Source of the DNA: Ignavibacteria bacterium
Lineage (GTDB): Bacteria; Bacteroidota; Ignavibacteria; SZUA-365
Length of the DNA: 64,000 nt
Assembly (NCBI GenBank): GCA_016720835.1
Contig: JADKJW010000007.1
Span: 1 to 64,000, forward strand
Reading direction: 5' to 3'
The notes under the pieces are model-generated. The model made no database searches, had not been told where the DNA came from, and saw nothing but the letters and a program-made list of their open reading frames with translations. Shown here in pieces: positions 46,549-54,340 of the stretch (the first letter of the stretch is position 1; every line of letters starts with the position of its first letter). The position numbers and the translations under genes were made by a program.

Positions 46549-46613
46549 AGGATGAAGTATGAAGGATGAAGGATGAAGGATGAAGGATGAAGGATGAAGG
46601 AGGAAGGATGAAG
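46549..46613. repeat. Heptanucleotide tandem repeat (AAGGATG units)
   Basis: About eight near-perfect copies of a seven-base AAGGATG unit, with a few single-base variants, immediately upstream of cydA (about 75-135 bases from its start). Length changes could alter spacing to the cydAB promoter. Confidence 0.85.
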
Positions 46614-46623
46614 GGCGAACGAG

Positions 46624-46752
46624 CGGGGGTCGCAGACCCGGAAGGCGGACGTGCGGTCCACCCGCGAAGCGGGTGACAGAGAGTAGCCGGGGGTCGCAGA
46701 CCCCCGGAAGGCGTGCGGGACGTGCGGTGATTCCACCCGCGAAGCGGGTGGC
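46624..46752. repeat. Two copies of a double-palindrome repeat
   Basis: Each unit combines GGGGGTCGCAGACCC(CC) with CCACCCGCGAAGCGGGTG, each self-complementary, with a GGAAGGC(G) and GACGTGCGGT link between. Copies at 46624-46676 and 46686-46752 differ mainly by a few bases in the link. They would form two hairpins per copy, like REP-type elements. Confidence 0.75.
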
Positions 46753-46866
46753 AGAACCGTGTGGTTCCGTTGCCGCGACCGAACGTGTAAGGCCCGGCTG
46801 CAGGATCGAATCGCTATTGATCCTTCAGGTAAAATTGTCTAGAATAGAACAAATGAACGATCGTAT

Positions 46867-47541
46867 GTGTCGAGGACTGGTACGAAAATTCTGTGTGTTG
46901 TTGGGTTGCTCGTGACACTCTCCGCGCCAGTTCTCGCCACCGCGCAATCAGACGCGAATGAACCCGCAACGAAAATGGAGATCACTGCGACTGTTGGAGA
47001 AGATTCTGCTCCCGATGACAGTCTCGATGGGAATGAATTCAATTTCATATGCGTCCTCAGCTCCTGCTATGTTGATTCAGTAAACACGTGGACGAACAGA
47101 ATGACGAGGGTCATCAATGGCAGCGCGACGACGATACCGTTATCCTTTACAGAGGAGGAAATGCGTGCCATTCGGGACGAGATGATCATGAAAGGAGTAC
47201 TCGATATCCGGTCCGATACGTACCCATACCACGGATGCGATAGCCTTGTCAAAGCGAAAAGTCAGGGCGCGAAGGAATTCGAAATGACCATGCTGGATTT
47301 CAGTACGCGTGTTTTTTATTCGATCACTCTTCAGTATCGAAAAAGAGCGGTGACACTTTCCTTCGACGCAACGCAAGGAGGCCGGACAACATCGTGGATC
47401 AATGCCGATGGGCGCAAGGAGAGCATCGACTGCGATCTGGACTCGTGGTGGCATCGTCTGAAGGAGTTTGTGAATCTGATTTTCACCCGTGTCCAAGGGC
47501 ATCAGGAATATCGTGCGTTGCCTCGTGTGGGTTGCCTGTGA
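46867..47541 (+). CDS. Secreted hypothetical protein
   Basis: A 224-residue protein beginning at GTG 46867, with a signal peptide (ILCVVGLLVTLSAPVLATAQ). Residues about 85-185 form alternating helix and strand with conserved-looking TYPYHGCDSLVKAKSQGA and a pair of cysteines (CVLSSC) near residue 60. No family was recognised. GC content is visibly lower than in adjacent genes, which fits horizontal acquisition or relaxed constraint. It is followed after 59 bases by another exported-protein gene on the same strand. No RBS is clear at the GTG; an internal start is possible but would remove the signal peptide. Confidence 0.6.
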   Translation: MSRTGTKILCVVGLLVTLSAPVLATAQSDANEPATKMEITATVGEDSAPDDSLDGNEFNFICVLSSCYVDSVNTWTNRMTRVINGSATTIPLSFTEEEMRAIRDEMIMKGVLDIRSDTYPYHGCDSLVKAKSQGAKEFEMTMLDFSTRVFYSITLQYRKRAVTLSFDATQGGRTTSWINADGRKESIDCDLDSWWHRLKEFVNLIFTRVQGHQEYRALPRVGCL

Positions 47542-47600
47542 AATCAACTGCACCCCCACAGGATCATGATTTCGAAATATTTCCCTCTTCCGGAGCCAAA

Positions 47601-48854
47601 ATGCGCTGTGAGCAGATTCCACGAATCGTGATCATCGCCGCGCTCGCACTTCTTGGCATCTCCTGCGATGATGCAACAACACCACCCCAGCCCGTGGAGC
47701 GCTGGGTGTACTACGCGGTCCGCAGCAGCGACGGAACCGCCACGCCGCGGACCGGACTGTTTCGCTACGGACTGAACAGCAGGCGCTACGAGCGGCTGGC
47801 ATCGATGCCCATCGACCTTCTCTCGGGGGTCGCCGCGAATGGCGTGGTGGTCATGCATGAAATGCCAGGGAGTTCCATATTCAATCCGTTTACACAGACC
47901 GGGTTGTTCGGTCGCTGTGAAAATGGCGCCATCATTCCCGTGCCCTTTCCCGTCCACAGCGATCCGCGCCGCGAATATGTGTACTCCATTCAAAGGGTGT
48001 TCGCTCTCGCGTACAACGGACATCAGGCCGCGTACCCGGTCTTCGATCGTCCGGCAGGGGCAGGAGCCGCGACCCCGCCCGATACCACATGGAAACCATT
48101 GATCGTCCTGTTCAATTGCGTGACGGGCACGCACACCATGGTGGACGTGGACGCGTACGCGCACAACATGCTCGCGCCATTCAATGGCGGACGGAGGTCG
48201 CTGGTCAGAATCTATACAATTCTGCTTTCGAGGGATGCACGGACGGCGGTGTTCGAAATCGACGTGTTCCCGCTGGGGTCCGGCAGGGGAGGGACGCAGA
48301 CGGTCGTGTGGCGGGACGGTGCTTTCACTGCGCTTGATTCGCTCGATGAGGATGATGAGGATGGAGCGGGGCATCTGGAAGGGTGGGACGAAACGACGGG
48401 CACCGTGCTGCTCGGCCGCGAGTGGCCCGCAAGCGTCGTGACGTCGCGCGGCGTTGAAAGCGGGCAAGCGCGCGAGCTTCCCATTCACGCGCAGGCAATC
48501 CGCACGCAGCGGCAGTTCGCCGTCACGCGCAGTCTGCTGGTCATCGCCGGTGACGACGGCATCGAACTGCGCAGTCCTGTTGACGGCAGCCTCGTCAAAA
48601 ATGTCATCTCGTACAACACGCTGCTGCCCGACAGCGTGCGCGCGTACGTTGCATCACCTCGCAGGGAGGCCATATTTCCGACCATCTCTCCAGACGGCGA
48701 GTGGATTGCCTGTGCGGTGAAACTCAACGACACATGGCCTGATCCCTGGTCGCGCGTGCGCCTGTACGTCTTTCGCGCGGACGGCAGCGATGTCCGCTTC
48801 ATCGCGCAGGATGCCTTCCTCGGCGCCGCCGTGTCGGATGAGATCCGGAAGTAG
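47601..48854 (+). CDS. Lipoprotein with WD40/TolB-like propeller features
   Basis: A 417-residue lipoprotein; ATG 47601 follows GGAG and opens a signal with lipobox (IIAALALLGISC). The mature part has repeated short strands typical of propellers. The best match is IFPTISPDGEWIACAVKL near the C-terminus, a TolB/PD40-like blade, and RLYVFRADGSDVRFIAQD is another. An acidic stretch (LDSLDEDDEDGAG) lies at about residue 240. The function is not known; TolB-like propellers usually bind proteins or report on ligands. It is probably co-transcribed with the preceding exported-protein gene. It stops with TAG, one of several genes here that do. Confidence 0.65.
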   Translation: MRCEQIPRIVIIAALALLGISCDDATTPPQPVERWVYYAVRSSDGTATPRTGLFRYGLNSRRYERLASMPIDLLSGVAANGVVVMHEMPGSSIFNPFTQTGLFGRCENGAIIPVPFPVHSDPRREYVYSIQRVFALAYNGHQAAYPVFDRPAGAGAATPPDTTWKPLIVLFNCVTGTHTMVDVDAYAHNMLAPFNGGRRSLVRIYTILLSRDARTAVFEIDVFPLGSGRGGTQTVVWRDGAFTALDSLDEDDEDGAGHLEGWDETTGTVLLGREWPASVVTSRGVESGQARELPIHAQAIRTQRQFAVTRSLLVIAGDDGIELRSPVDGSLVKNVISYNTLLPDSVRAYVASPRREAIFPTISPDGEWIACAVKLNDTWPDPWSRVRLYVFRADGSDVRFIAQDAFLGAAVSDEIRK

Positions 48855-48859
48855 GGAGA

Positions 48860-49045
48860 AGTAATGAGTGGGGAGTAGGGAGTAGGAAGATCGACGTGGC
48901 GTTTCACTTCTCCTTCTCCTTCACTTTCGCCCTCCTCACTTGAATTCAGGGTGAAGGGAGAATGTGAAGGAGAAGGGAGAAAGAATACCGCAACCCGAAG
49001 CATTCGTTCTCTTACTCCTCCTCCCTCCTCCCTCCTCCCTACTCG
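48860..49045. repeat. Nested inverted microsatellite-like repeats between genes
   Basis: GGGGAGTAGGGAGTAGG at 48871-48887 is mirrored by TCCCTCCTCCCTCCTCCCTA at 49023-49042, and inside them TTCTCCTTCTCCTTCAC pairs with GTGAAGGAGAAGGGAGAA. The result is a long two-level inverted repeat that could form a large hairpin in RNA or DNA. Similar GGAGTAGGGAGTAGGGAG units recur at 50281-50301. Confidence 0.7.
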
Positions 49046-49080
49046 TTGAACTATTCCGGCTGCGCCGCTGTTACCGATGA

Positions 49081-50292
49081 ATGCGTCTCAAGCCCAATCT
49101 GAAGCCCCATCTGACACGCCGTGTCTGGGAAAAACCGTCGCTGATGTCCGGCGAGGGACACCGGAAAGTTTCCTGGCTGGAGCTGTTCTTCGACCTGTTT
49201 TTCGTTGTCACCGTCTCGCAGCTCGCGCACGGACTGGTGGGAAACACCGGCGGCGATGCCGTGCGTTCGTATCTGCTCCTCTTCGTTCCCGTGTGGTGGA
49301 TGTGGGTCGGCACGACGATTTACATGGAGCGTTTCGAGACCGAGGGACTCGAGACGCGCGTGATGTACTTCGCCCTCATGTTCCCGGTGGCGGGCCTGGC
49401 GGTGTTCGCGCATTCGGCGTTCAGCTATGGCGCCGTGGGATTCGGACTCTCGTATATCGCCGGACGCGTGATCATCACGCTGCTGTGGGCGCGCGCCAGC
49501 ATCCACGCGCCGGAATTCCGGCCGACAGGATGGATTTTCATTCTCGGTTTTTCGCTCTCGATCGTCCTCTTCACCATCTCCCTGTGGACGTCGCAGGAAA
49601 CGCGCTCGGCGCTGTGGGGAGCGGGGTTGTTCATCGACCTGATCACCCCCTGGTTCACCTTGAAGCGGCAGAGAAGACTGCCGAGGATGAGCACCAGCAA
49701 ATTTCCGGAGCGACTCGGACTGTTCATTCTCATCGTGCTGGGAGAATCGGTCGTGGGCGTCGTGAACGGCATCGCCAGCGCACCCCGGCTCGATGTGTCA
49801 GCAATCGTTCCCGCGTCACTGGGGATTGCCGTCGGCTTCGGGCTCTGGTGGGTCTACTTCGATTACGTCGCCCGGCGCGTGCCGAAACGCACGGTCCTTT
49901 CGAGCATTATCTGGTCGTATCTTCATTTGCCCCTGGCCATGGGTATCGCGGCGATCGGCGCCGCCATCACGAATGCCATTCTGTACAATGCGGGGTCGAT
50001 CATCGTCAATCCCTCGCCGTTGCTGCTGGGAGCCGCGGGAGTCACGCTGCTTGCCATGGGCGGCCTCGAACGCACTCTGCACCGCGAGGGCGACGAACCC
50101 ACGCACCCGGTCATCAGTCCGCTCATGAAGGTGACCGCCGGCCTGCTTCTGCTCGGCCTGGCGCCCTTCGCACGCTCGCTCCCCATCGTCAGCGCCTTCT
50201 TTGCCGTCCTCGCCGTGCTGCTGGTGCAGATGCTCTACGGCCTCTGGGTCTGGTTCACGGAGGGGCATGGGGAGGCGGGGAGTGGGGAGTAG
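49081..50292 (+). CDS. Low temperature requirement protein A (LtrA) family membrane protein
   Basis: A 403-residue membrane protein with about ten hydrophobic segments and the LtrA family N-terminal pattern VSWLELFFDLFFVVTVSQLA, in which WLELFFDL is the conserved start. FPERLGLFILIVLGESVVGV is a second family block. In Listeria the family was linked to growth at low temperature, but its biochemical function is unknown. ATG 49081 follows an inverted-repeat region; no strong RBS is visible. It is followed after 60 bases by an oxidoreductase-like gene on the same strand. Stop is TAG. Confidence 0.85.
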   Translation: MRLKPNLKPHLTRRVWEKPSLMSGEGHRKVSWLELFFDLFFVVTVSQLAHGLVGNTGGDAVRSYLLLFVPVWWMWVGTTIYMERFETEGLETRVMYFALMFPVAGLAVFAHSAFSYGAVGFGLSYIAGRVIITLLWARASIHAPEFRPTGWIFILGFSLSIVLFTISLWTSQETRSALWGAGLFIDLITPWFTLKRQRRLPRMSTSKFPERLGLFILIVLGESVVGVVNGIASAPRLDVSAIVPASLGIAVGFGLWWVYFDYVARRVPKRTVLSSIIWSYLHLPLAMGIAAIGAAITNAILYNAGSIIVNPSPLLLGAAGVTLLAMGGLERTLHREGDEPTHPVISPLMKVTAGLLLLGLAPFARSLPIVSAFFAVLAVLLVQMLYGLWVWFTEGHGEAGSGE

Positions 50293-50351
50293 GGAGTAGG
50301 GAGAAATTCGGGATCATTGAGGTATACAACAATTCATACAAAGGAGCTGCG

Positions 50352-51242
50352 ATGTTTGTAATCACTGGTGCGACGGGAAGAGTCGGGGGACAGACAGCGA
50401 CGATGCTGTTGAAGGCGGGAAAGAAGGTTCGCGCGGTCGTGCGGCACCCGGAGAAGGCCGCCCGGCTTGCGGAGCTGGGCGCGGAGCTGGCGGTCGGCGA
50501 CATGCATGACGCGGCATTTCTCGGCACCGCGTTCGCGGGCGCCGACGCCGTGCTCGTGATGATTCCGGGCGATTATCTCGCCGTGGATTTTGCGGCGCAT
50601 CAGGACGACATCGGTATCGCCGTCACGACCGCCATCACGAGCAGCGGCGTGAAGAATGTGGTCAACATTTCCAGCTGCGGAGGGCATACCGAGGAGATGA
50701 CCGGCGTGGTCGCGGGCCTGGCCAGGCAGGAAGCGCGCCTCAACGCCCTCGACGGCGTGAATGTCCTGCACCTCCGCCCCACCTATTTCATGGAAAACAC
50801 CATGGGATCGATCGGCATGATCAAGAGCATGGGCATCATGGGCTCGGCCATCGCGGCCGACAAGCCGATGGCGCTCATCGCGGTGAAGGACATTGCGCAG
50901 ATCGCCTTCGAAAAGATGGTGACCTTCACCACGCGCGGAAAAGTCGTGCTCCCGCTGCTCGGACCGAAACACTATACCATGGCCGAATTCACGGCGGTGC
51001 TCGGCGCCGCGATCGGAAAGCCCGAATTGCCGTACGTGCAGTTCCCTCCCGCCGATACCATCGGAGCGATGATGGGCATGGGCTTGTCGGAAAGCGCCGC
51101 CCGGGGCATGGTGACACTGATGGAAGGCATCAACGCGGGCGTGTTCGATCACGAAACGCGCGATGCCGACAGCAGCACGCCAACCACGGCCGAAGAGTTC
51201 GCGACCATGTTCGCGCAGGTGTTTCAGGTGTTTCAGGCGTGA
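50352..51242 (+). CDS. NmrA-like NAD(P)-binding protein
   Basis: A 296-residue Rossmann-fold protein. The N-terminal MFVITGATGRVGGQTATMLL is the NAD(P)-binding GxxGxxG motif of the atypical short-chain dehydrogenases (NmrA/NAD(P)H-binding family), followed by VRAVVRHPEKAARLAELGAE, which suits NADPH. YFMENTM and AVKDIAQIAFEKM are usual family blocks. These proteins act as redox sensors or quinone reductases; the catalytic YxxxK is not evident. ATG 50352 has AAGGAG (50341-50346) upstream. It ends in a repeat-rich spacer. Confidence 0.85.
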   Translation: MFVITGATGRVGGQTATMLLKAGKKVRAVVRHPEKAARLAELGAELAVGDMHDAAFLGTAFAGADAVLVMIPGDYLAVDFAAHQDDIGIAVTTAITSSGVKNVVNISSCGGHTEEMTGVVAGLARQEARLNALDGVNVLHLRPTYFMENTMGSIGMIKSMGIMGSAIAADKPMALIAVKDIAQIAFEKMVTFTTRGKVVLPLLGPKHYTMAEFTAVLGAAIGKPELPYVQFPPADTIGAMMGMGLSESAARGMVTLMEGINAGVFDHETRDADSSTPTTAEEFATMFAQVFQVFQA

Positions 51243-51323
51243 GTCGTGAGTCGTGAGTCGTGAATGGTGAATGGTGAAACGTGTGCCAATTTGACTCACG
51301 ACCTCACGATTCACGACCTCACG
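51241..51323. repeat. Tandem/inverted repeat spacer (GAGTCGTGA units)
   Basis: Three GAGTCGTGA units and two GAATGGT units are followed by complementary GACTCACGACCTCACGATTC sequence, allowing a long imperfect hairpin between the NmrA-like and SQR-like genes. It may end transcription or be a simple repeat with no function. Confidence 0.6.
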
Positions 51324-51422
51324 CATATCCTTCGCGGGTGCGAGTGGCAGGATAGTTGATATTCTTGCATATTCGTGAGGCATTCTCGCGAACCACCTGT
51401 CCGCATCCCCCGCGCACCTGAC

Positions 51423-52652
51423 ATGAAAAAGCTCCTGATCCTCGGCGCCGGCACCGCCGGCACCATGATGCTCAACAAGCTGAGCACCGCGCTCGACGCC
51501 CGCGAATGGCAGATCACCATCGTCGACGAATTCGAGACGCATTACTATCAGCCCGGCTTTCTGTTCATCCCCTTCGGCATCTACAGCCGCAGGGACGTCG
51601 TGAAGCCGAAGCGGGATTTCTTTCCGCCGGGTTCGTCGGTGGTCATGTCCGGAATCGACCGCATCGACGCCGCGGAGAACCGCGTGCTGCTCAGCAACGG
51701 CATGGTGCTCGGCTACGATTTCCTCATCATCGCGACGGGCGCGAAGATACGGCCCGACCAGACCGAGGGCTTGCAGGACGCGGAGTGGAGGAAGAGCATC
51801 TTCGATTTCTACACGATCGAGGGCGCCTGCGCGCTGGCGGATTTCTTCAAGCGCTGGGAGGGCGGCCGCCTCGTCGTCAACGTCGCGGAAATGCCCATCA
51901 AGTGTCCCGTCGCGCCGCTCGAGTTCGTGTTCCTCGCCGACTGGTACTTCACCGAGCGCGGCATGCGCGACAAGGTGGACATCCACTTCGTCACGCCGCT
52001 GCCGGGCGCCTTCACGAAGCCGAAGGCCTCGTCCATCCTCGGCGATTTCCTCGACCGGAAGAACATCCGCCTCACGACCGAGTTCGCGATCGGAAGGGTG
52101 GAGAACGCCTCGAAGAGCATCGTGTCCTGGGACGAGATCGAGATCCCGTTCGACGTGCTCGTCACCATCCCGACGAACATGGGCGACGAGGCCATCGAGC
52201 GCAGCGGCCTCGGCGACGAACTCCACTTCGTGCCGACGGACAAACACACCCTCCGCTCCGAGGCGCACGAGAACATCTTCGTCATCGGCGACGCCACGAA
52301 TCTGCCCAGCTCGAAAGCCGGCTCCGTGGCGCATTTTCAGGCCGACATCCTCACGGAAAATCTCCTCGCGGCGATCGAGGACCGTCCGCTGCGCGCGAGC
52401 TTCGACGGGCACGCGAACTGCTTCATCGAGTCGGGTTTCGGCAAGGGCGTCCTCATCGATTTCAACTACGACACCGAACCGCTGCCGGGGAAATTCCCGC
52501 TGCCGGGCGTCGGACCCTTCTCGCTGCTCGAGGAGACGAAGATGAACCACTACGGGAAGATCATGTTCCGCTGGATGTACTGGAACTTCCTGCTGAAGGG
52601 ACTCGAACTGCCCATCGAATCCAACATGTCGATGGCCGGGAAGAGGTGGTGA
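51423..52652 (+). CDS. Sulfide:quinone oxidoreductase-like flavoprotein
   Basis: A 409-residue FAD-dependent pyridine nucleotide-disulfide family protein. KKLLILGAGTAGTMMLNKL is the FAD-binding motif, FVIGDATNLPSSKAGSVAH is the second FAD/ATG block, and YYQPGFLFIPFG is typical of SQR and related enzymes. Two cysteines are in suitable positions (VAEMPIKCPVAPLEF and GHANCFIESGFGKG); the third cysteine found in type I SQR is not evident, so the class is uncertain. SQR oxidises sulfide to persulfide or polysulfide and passes electrons to quinone. It starts an operon with DUF1641, TusE/DsrC and DsrE genes, which strongly supports a sulfur role. Confidence 0.87.
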   Translation: MKKLLILGAGTAGTMMLNKLSTALDAREWQITIVDEFETHYYQPGFLFIPFGIYSRRDVVKPKRDFFPPGSSVVMSGIDRIDAAENRVLLSNGMVLGYDFLIIATGAKIRPDQTEGLQDAEWRKSIFDFYTIEGACALADFFKRWEGGRLVVNVAEMPIKCPVAPLEFVFLADWYFTERGMRDKVDIHFVTPLPGAFTKPKASSILGDFLDRKNIRLTTEFAIGRVENASKSIVSWDEIEIPFDVLVTIPTNMGDEAIERSGLGDELHFVPTDKHTLRSEAHENIFVIGDATNLPSSKAGSVAHFQADILTENLLAAIEDRPLRASFDGHANCFIESGFGKGVLIDFNYDTEPLPGKFPLPGVGPFSLLEETKMNHYGKIMFRWMYWNFLLKGLELPIESNMSMAGKRW

Positions 52653-52653
52653 C

Positions 52654-53325
52654 ATGGATCCCGCGGACATGCAGGCGCAGCTCGACGCCCTGAACCGCAA
52701 GCTCGACCTCGTCCTCGACGAGATCGCGCTGCAGCGCAGGCACCGGCAGGAGATGGACGACCTCAAGGACGACCTCATGCGCGTCGGCAGGGATGTGTAC
52801 CGCACGGCCGTCGACGAACTCGAGGACATGCACGACTCGCTGTCCACCGCCGAGCTGCTGCATCTGGGAAAGAAGATGCTGCGCAACGTCGGCACGATCA
52901 CCATGGTCGTGGATCAGCTCGAGAGTCTGAAGGACTTCCTCATCGACGCGGCGCCGCTGGCGCGCGAATCGGCGATCGACTTCATGCAGCGCCTCGACGA
53001 GTTCGACCGCAAGGGATACTTCGCCTTCCTGCGCGAAGCGGGCAACGCCCTGGACAACGTCGTGACGCACTTCTCGCCTGAGGACGTCAAAGCCCTCGGC
53101 GACAATGTGGTCACCATTCTCAATACCGTGAAGAACCTGACGCAGCCCGACATGCTCGGCGCATTGAACAACGCCGTGTCCGTGTACAAGAAACTCGACA
53201 TCGAGGTCAGCGGCGACGTCGGATACTTCGCCCTCGCGAAGGAACTCCGTACGCCGGAAATGCGCCGCGGGCTGGCGTTCCTGATGGCGTTTGTGAAGAG
53301 CCTTGCGGAGAAGGATAAAGGATGA
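52654..53325 (+). CDS. DUF1641 family protein
   Basis: A 223-residue cytoplasmic helical protein. The C-terminal two-thirds match DUF1641 (GTITMVVDQLESLKDFL and the later LNTVKNLTQPDMLGALN and the MRRGLAFLMAFVKSLA end). The first 40 residues (LDALNRKLDLVLDEIALQRR) look like a coiled coil. DUF1641 genes often neighbour SQR or formate dehydrogenase genes; their function is not known. It begins one base after the SQR-like stop, so the two are coupled. It is followed by a TusE/DsrC gene. Confidence 0.88.
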   Translation: MDPADMQAQLDALNRKLDLVLDEIALQRRHRQEMDDLKDDLMRVGRDVYRTAVDELEDMHDSLSTAELLHLGKKMLRNVGTITMVVDQLESLKDFLIDAAPLARESAIDFMQRLDEFDRKGYFAFLREAGNALDNVVTHFSPEDVKALGDNVVTILNTVKNLTQPDMLGALNNAVSVYKKLDIEVSGDVGYFALAKELRTPEMRRGLAFLMAFVKSLAEKDKG

Positions 53326-53352
53326 ATTATGAATTATGAAACAGGAGAAAGC

Positions 53353-53655
53353 ATGACGACAGCAGAACTTCAGCGCGACGCCGACGGGCATCTCGCGAAC
53401 AGGGCGGATTGGAACGAGCAGGTCGCGCGCGACATCGCGATCGAGGAGGGCCTCGAGGCGCTTACCGACCGGCACTGGCTGGTCATCAACTTCATGCGCA
53501 AGGAATTCGACGCGCGCGGCGACGCGCCGTCCATCCGCAAGCTCACGAAGGAGAGCGGCGTCGACACGAAGGAACTCTACGCGCTGTTCCCCAAGGGACC
53601 GGCGAAGAAGGCCGCGAAAATCGCCGGCCTGCCGAAACCGAAAGGCTGCATCTGA
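53353..53655 (+). CDS. TusE/DsrC-family sulfur relay protein
   Basis: A 100-residue protein of the DsrC/TusE/DsvC family. ATG 53353 has AGGAG (53343-53347) upstream. Family blocks are ALTDRHWLVINFMRKEF and APSIRKLTKESG, ending in KAAKIAGLPKPKGCI. The penultimate cysteine (Cys-A) is kept, but the second conserved cysteine of true DsrC, normally in the ACRIAGLPKP segment, is alanine here. This makes it more like TusE, which relays sulfur through a single cysteine, than like the DsrC of dissimilatory sulfite reductase. No dsrAB is seen. Location in the SQR operon suggests it takes persulfide sulfur from SQR or DsrE. Confidence 0.9.
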   Translation: MTTAELQRDADGHLANRADWNEQVARDIAIEEGLEALTDRHWLVINFMRKEFDARGDAPSIRKLTKESGVDTKELYALFPKGPAKKAAKIAGLPKPKGCI

Positions 53656-53669
53656 CAGGGAGCAACGCC

Positions 53670-54137
53670 ATGGCAACCCCCATCGAAAAAGTGTCCATCA
53701 TCGTCGCCGGCGGCTCGCTCGAAGGCATGTACCCCGGACTCATCCTCGCCAACGGCGCCCGCATGGAAGGCATCGAGGCCGACCTCTTCTTCACCTTCTT
53801 CGGCCTCGACGCGATCATCGAGAAGCGCATGGACAAGCTGAAAGTGGCCACCGTCGGCAATCCCGCCATGCACATGCCCACGCTGCTCGGCGCGCTGCCC
53901 GGCATGTCGGCGTTCGCCACAGGCATGATGAAGAAGGAAATGGAGAAAATCGACATCCCGCCCGTGCGCGAATTTCTCGAAATGATCCACGACGCCGGCG
54001 CGGGCATCTACGCCTGCAAGGCCTCCGTGGACATGTTCCATCTCACGAAAAAGGACTTCTGCCCGATGGTGGACGACATCATCTCCGTCGGACAGTTCTA
54101 CGAGCGCGCCGCGGGAGGCCAGATCATCTTCACGTGA
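53670..54137 (+). CDS. DsrE/DsrF/DrsH-like family protein
   Basis: A 155-residue protein of the DsrE-like peroxiredoxin-fold family. KVSIIVAGGSLEGMYPGLIL and GIEADLFFTFFGLDAI are early blocks, and GAGIYACKASVDMF contains the conserved cysteine used for persulfide transfer. A short Met-rich segment (MKKEMEK) precedes it. These proteins pass sulfur between a donor and TusE/DsrC-type acceptors. It begins 14 bases after the TusE/DsrC gene with AGGGAG as RBS and closes the sulfur operon. No membrane span was identified. Confidence 0.88.
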   Translation: MATPIEKVSIIVAGGSLEGMYPGLILANGARMEGIEADLFFTFFGLDAIIEKRMDKLKVATVGNPAMHMPTLLGALPGMSAFATGMMKKEMEKIDIPPVREFLEMIHDAGAGIYACKASVDMFHLTKKDFCPMVDDIISVGQFYERAAGGQIIFT

Positions 54138-54301
54138 TGTGAGCGGGGTCCGCGGCGTGGGACATGTGTAACTTCAGTGGAAAATTGTACATGTCACGAG
54201 AAATATGCATGGAAATTGGCGCTTTTCTATACACATTATTCATGACATGTATTGCTCCCATCGATTTCGTATATGCGTGTTGCGTGATATGTACAGAAAA
54301 G

Positions 54302-54316
54302 TGTATATTCTATACA
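54302..54316. promoter_or_regulatory. Perfect TGTATA-N3-TATACA operator upstream of the fic gene
   Basis: TGTATATTCTATACA is a perfect inverted repeat 24 bases upstream of the Fic start, in an AT-rich stretch. Related half sites (TATACA near 54228, ATGTAC near 54289) suggest more than one site. A repressor binding here is inferred; the Fic protein's own C-terminal DNA-binding-like domain is a candidate. Confidence 0.6.
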
Positions 54317-54340
54317 TGTTACAGCTGAACAGGCAGGTGA

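Larger units (their letters stand above)
46477..46866. other. Repeat-filled spacer upstream of cydA
   Basis: About 390 bases containing a heptanucleotide array and two palindromic repeat units (listed separately). The remaining sequence (46760-46866) is less GC-rich and may hold the promoter of the next gene, but none was identified. Confidence 0.5.
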
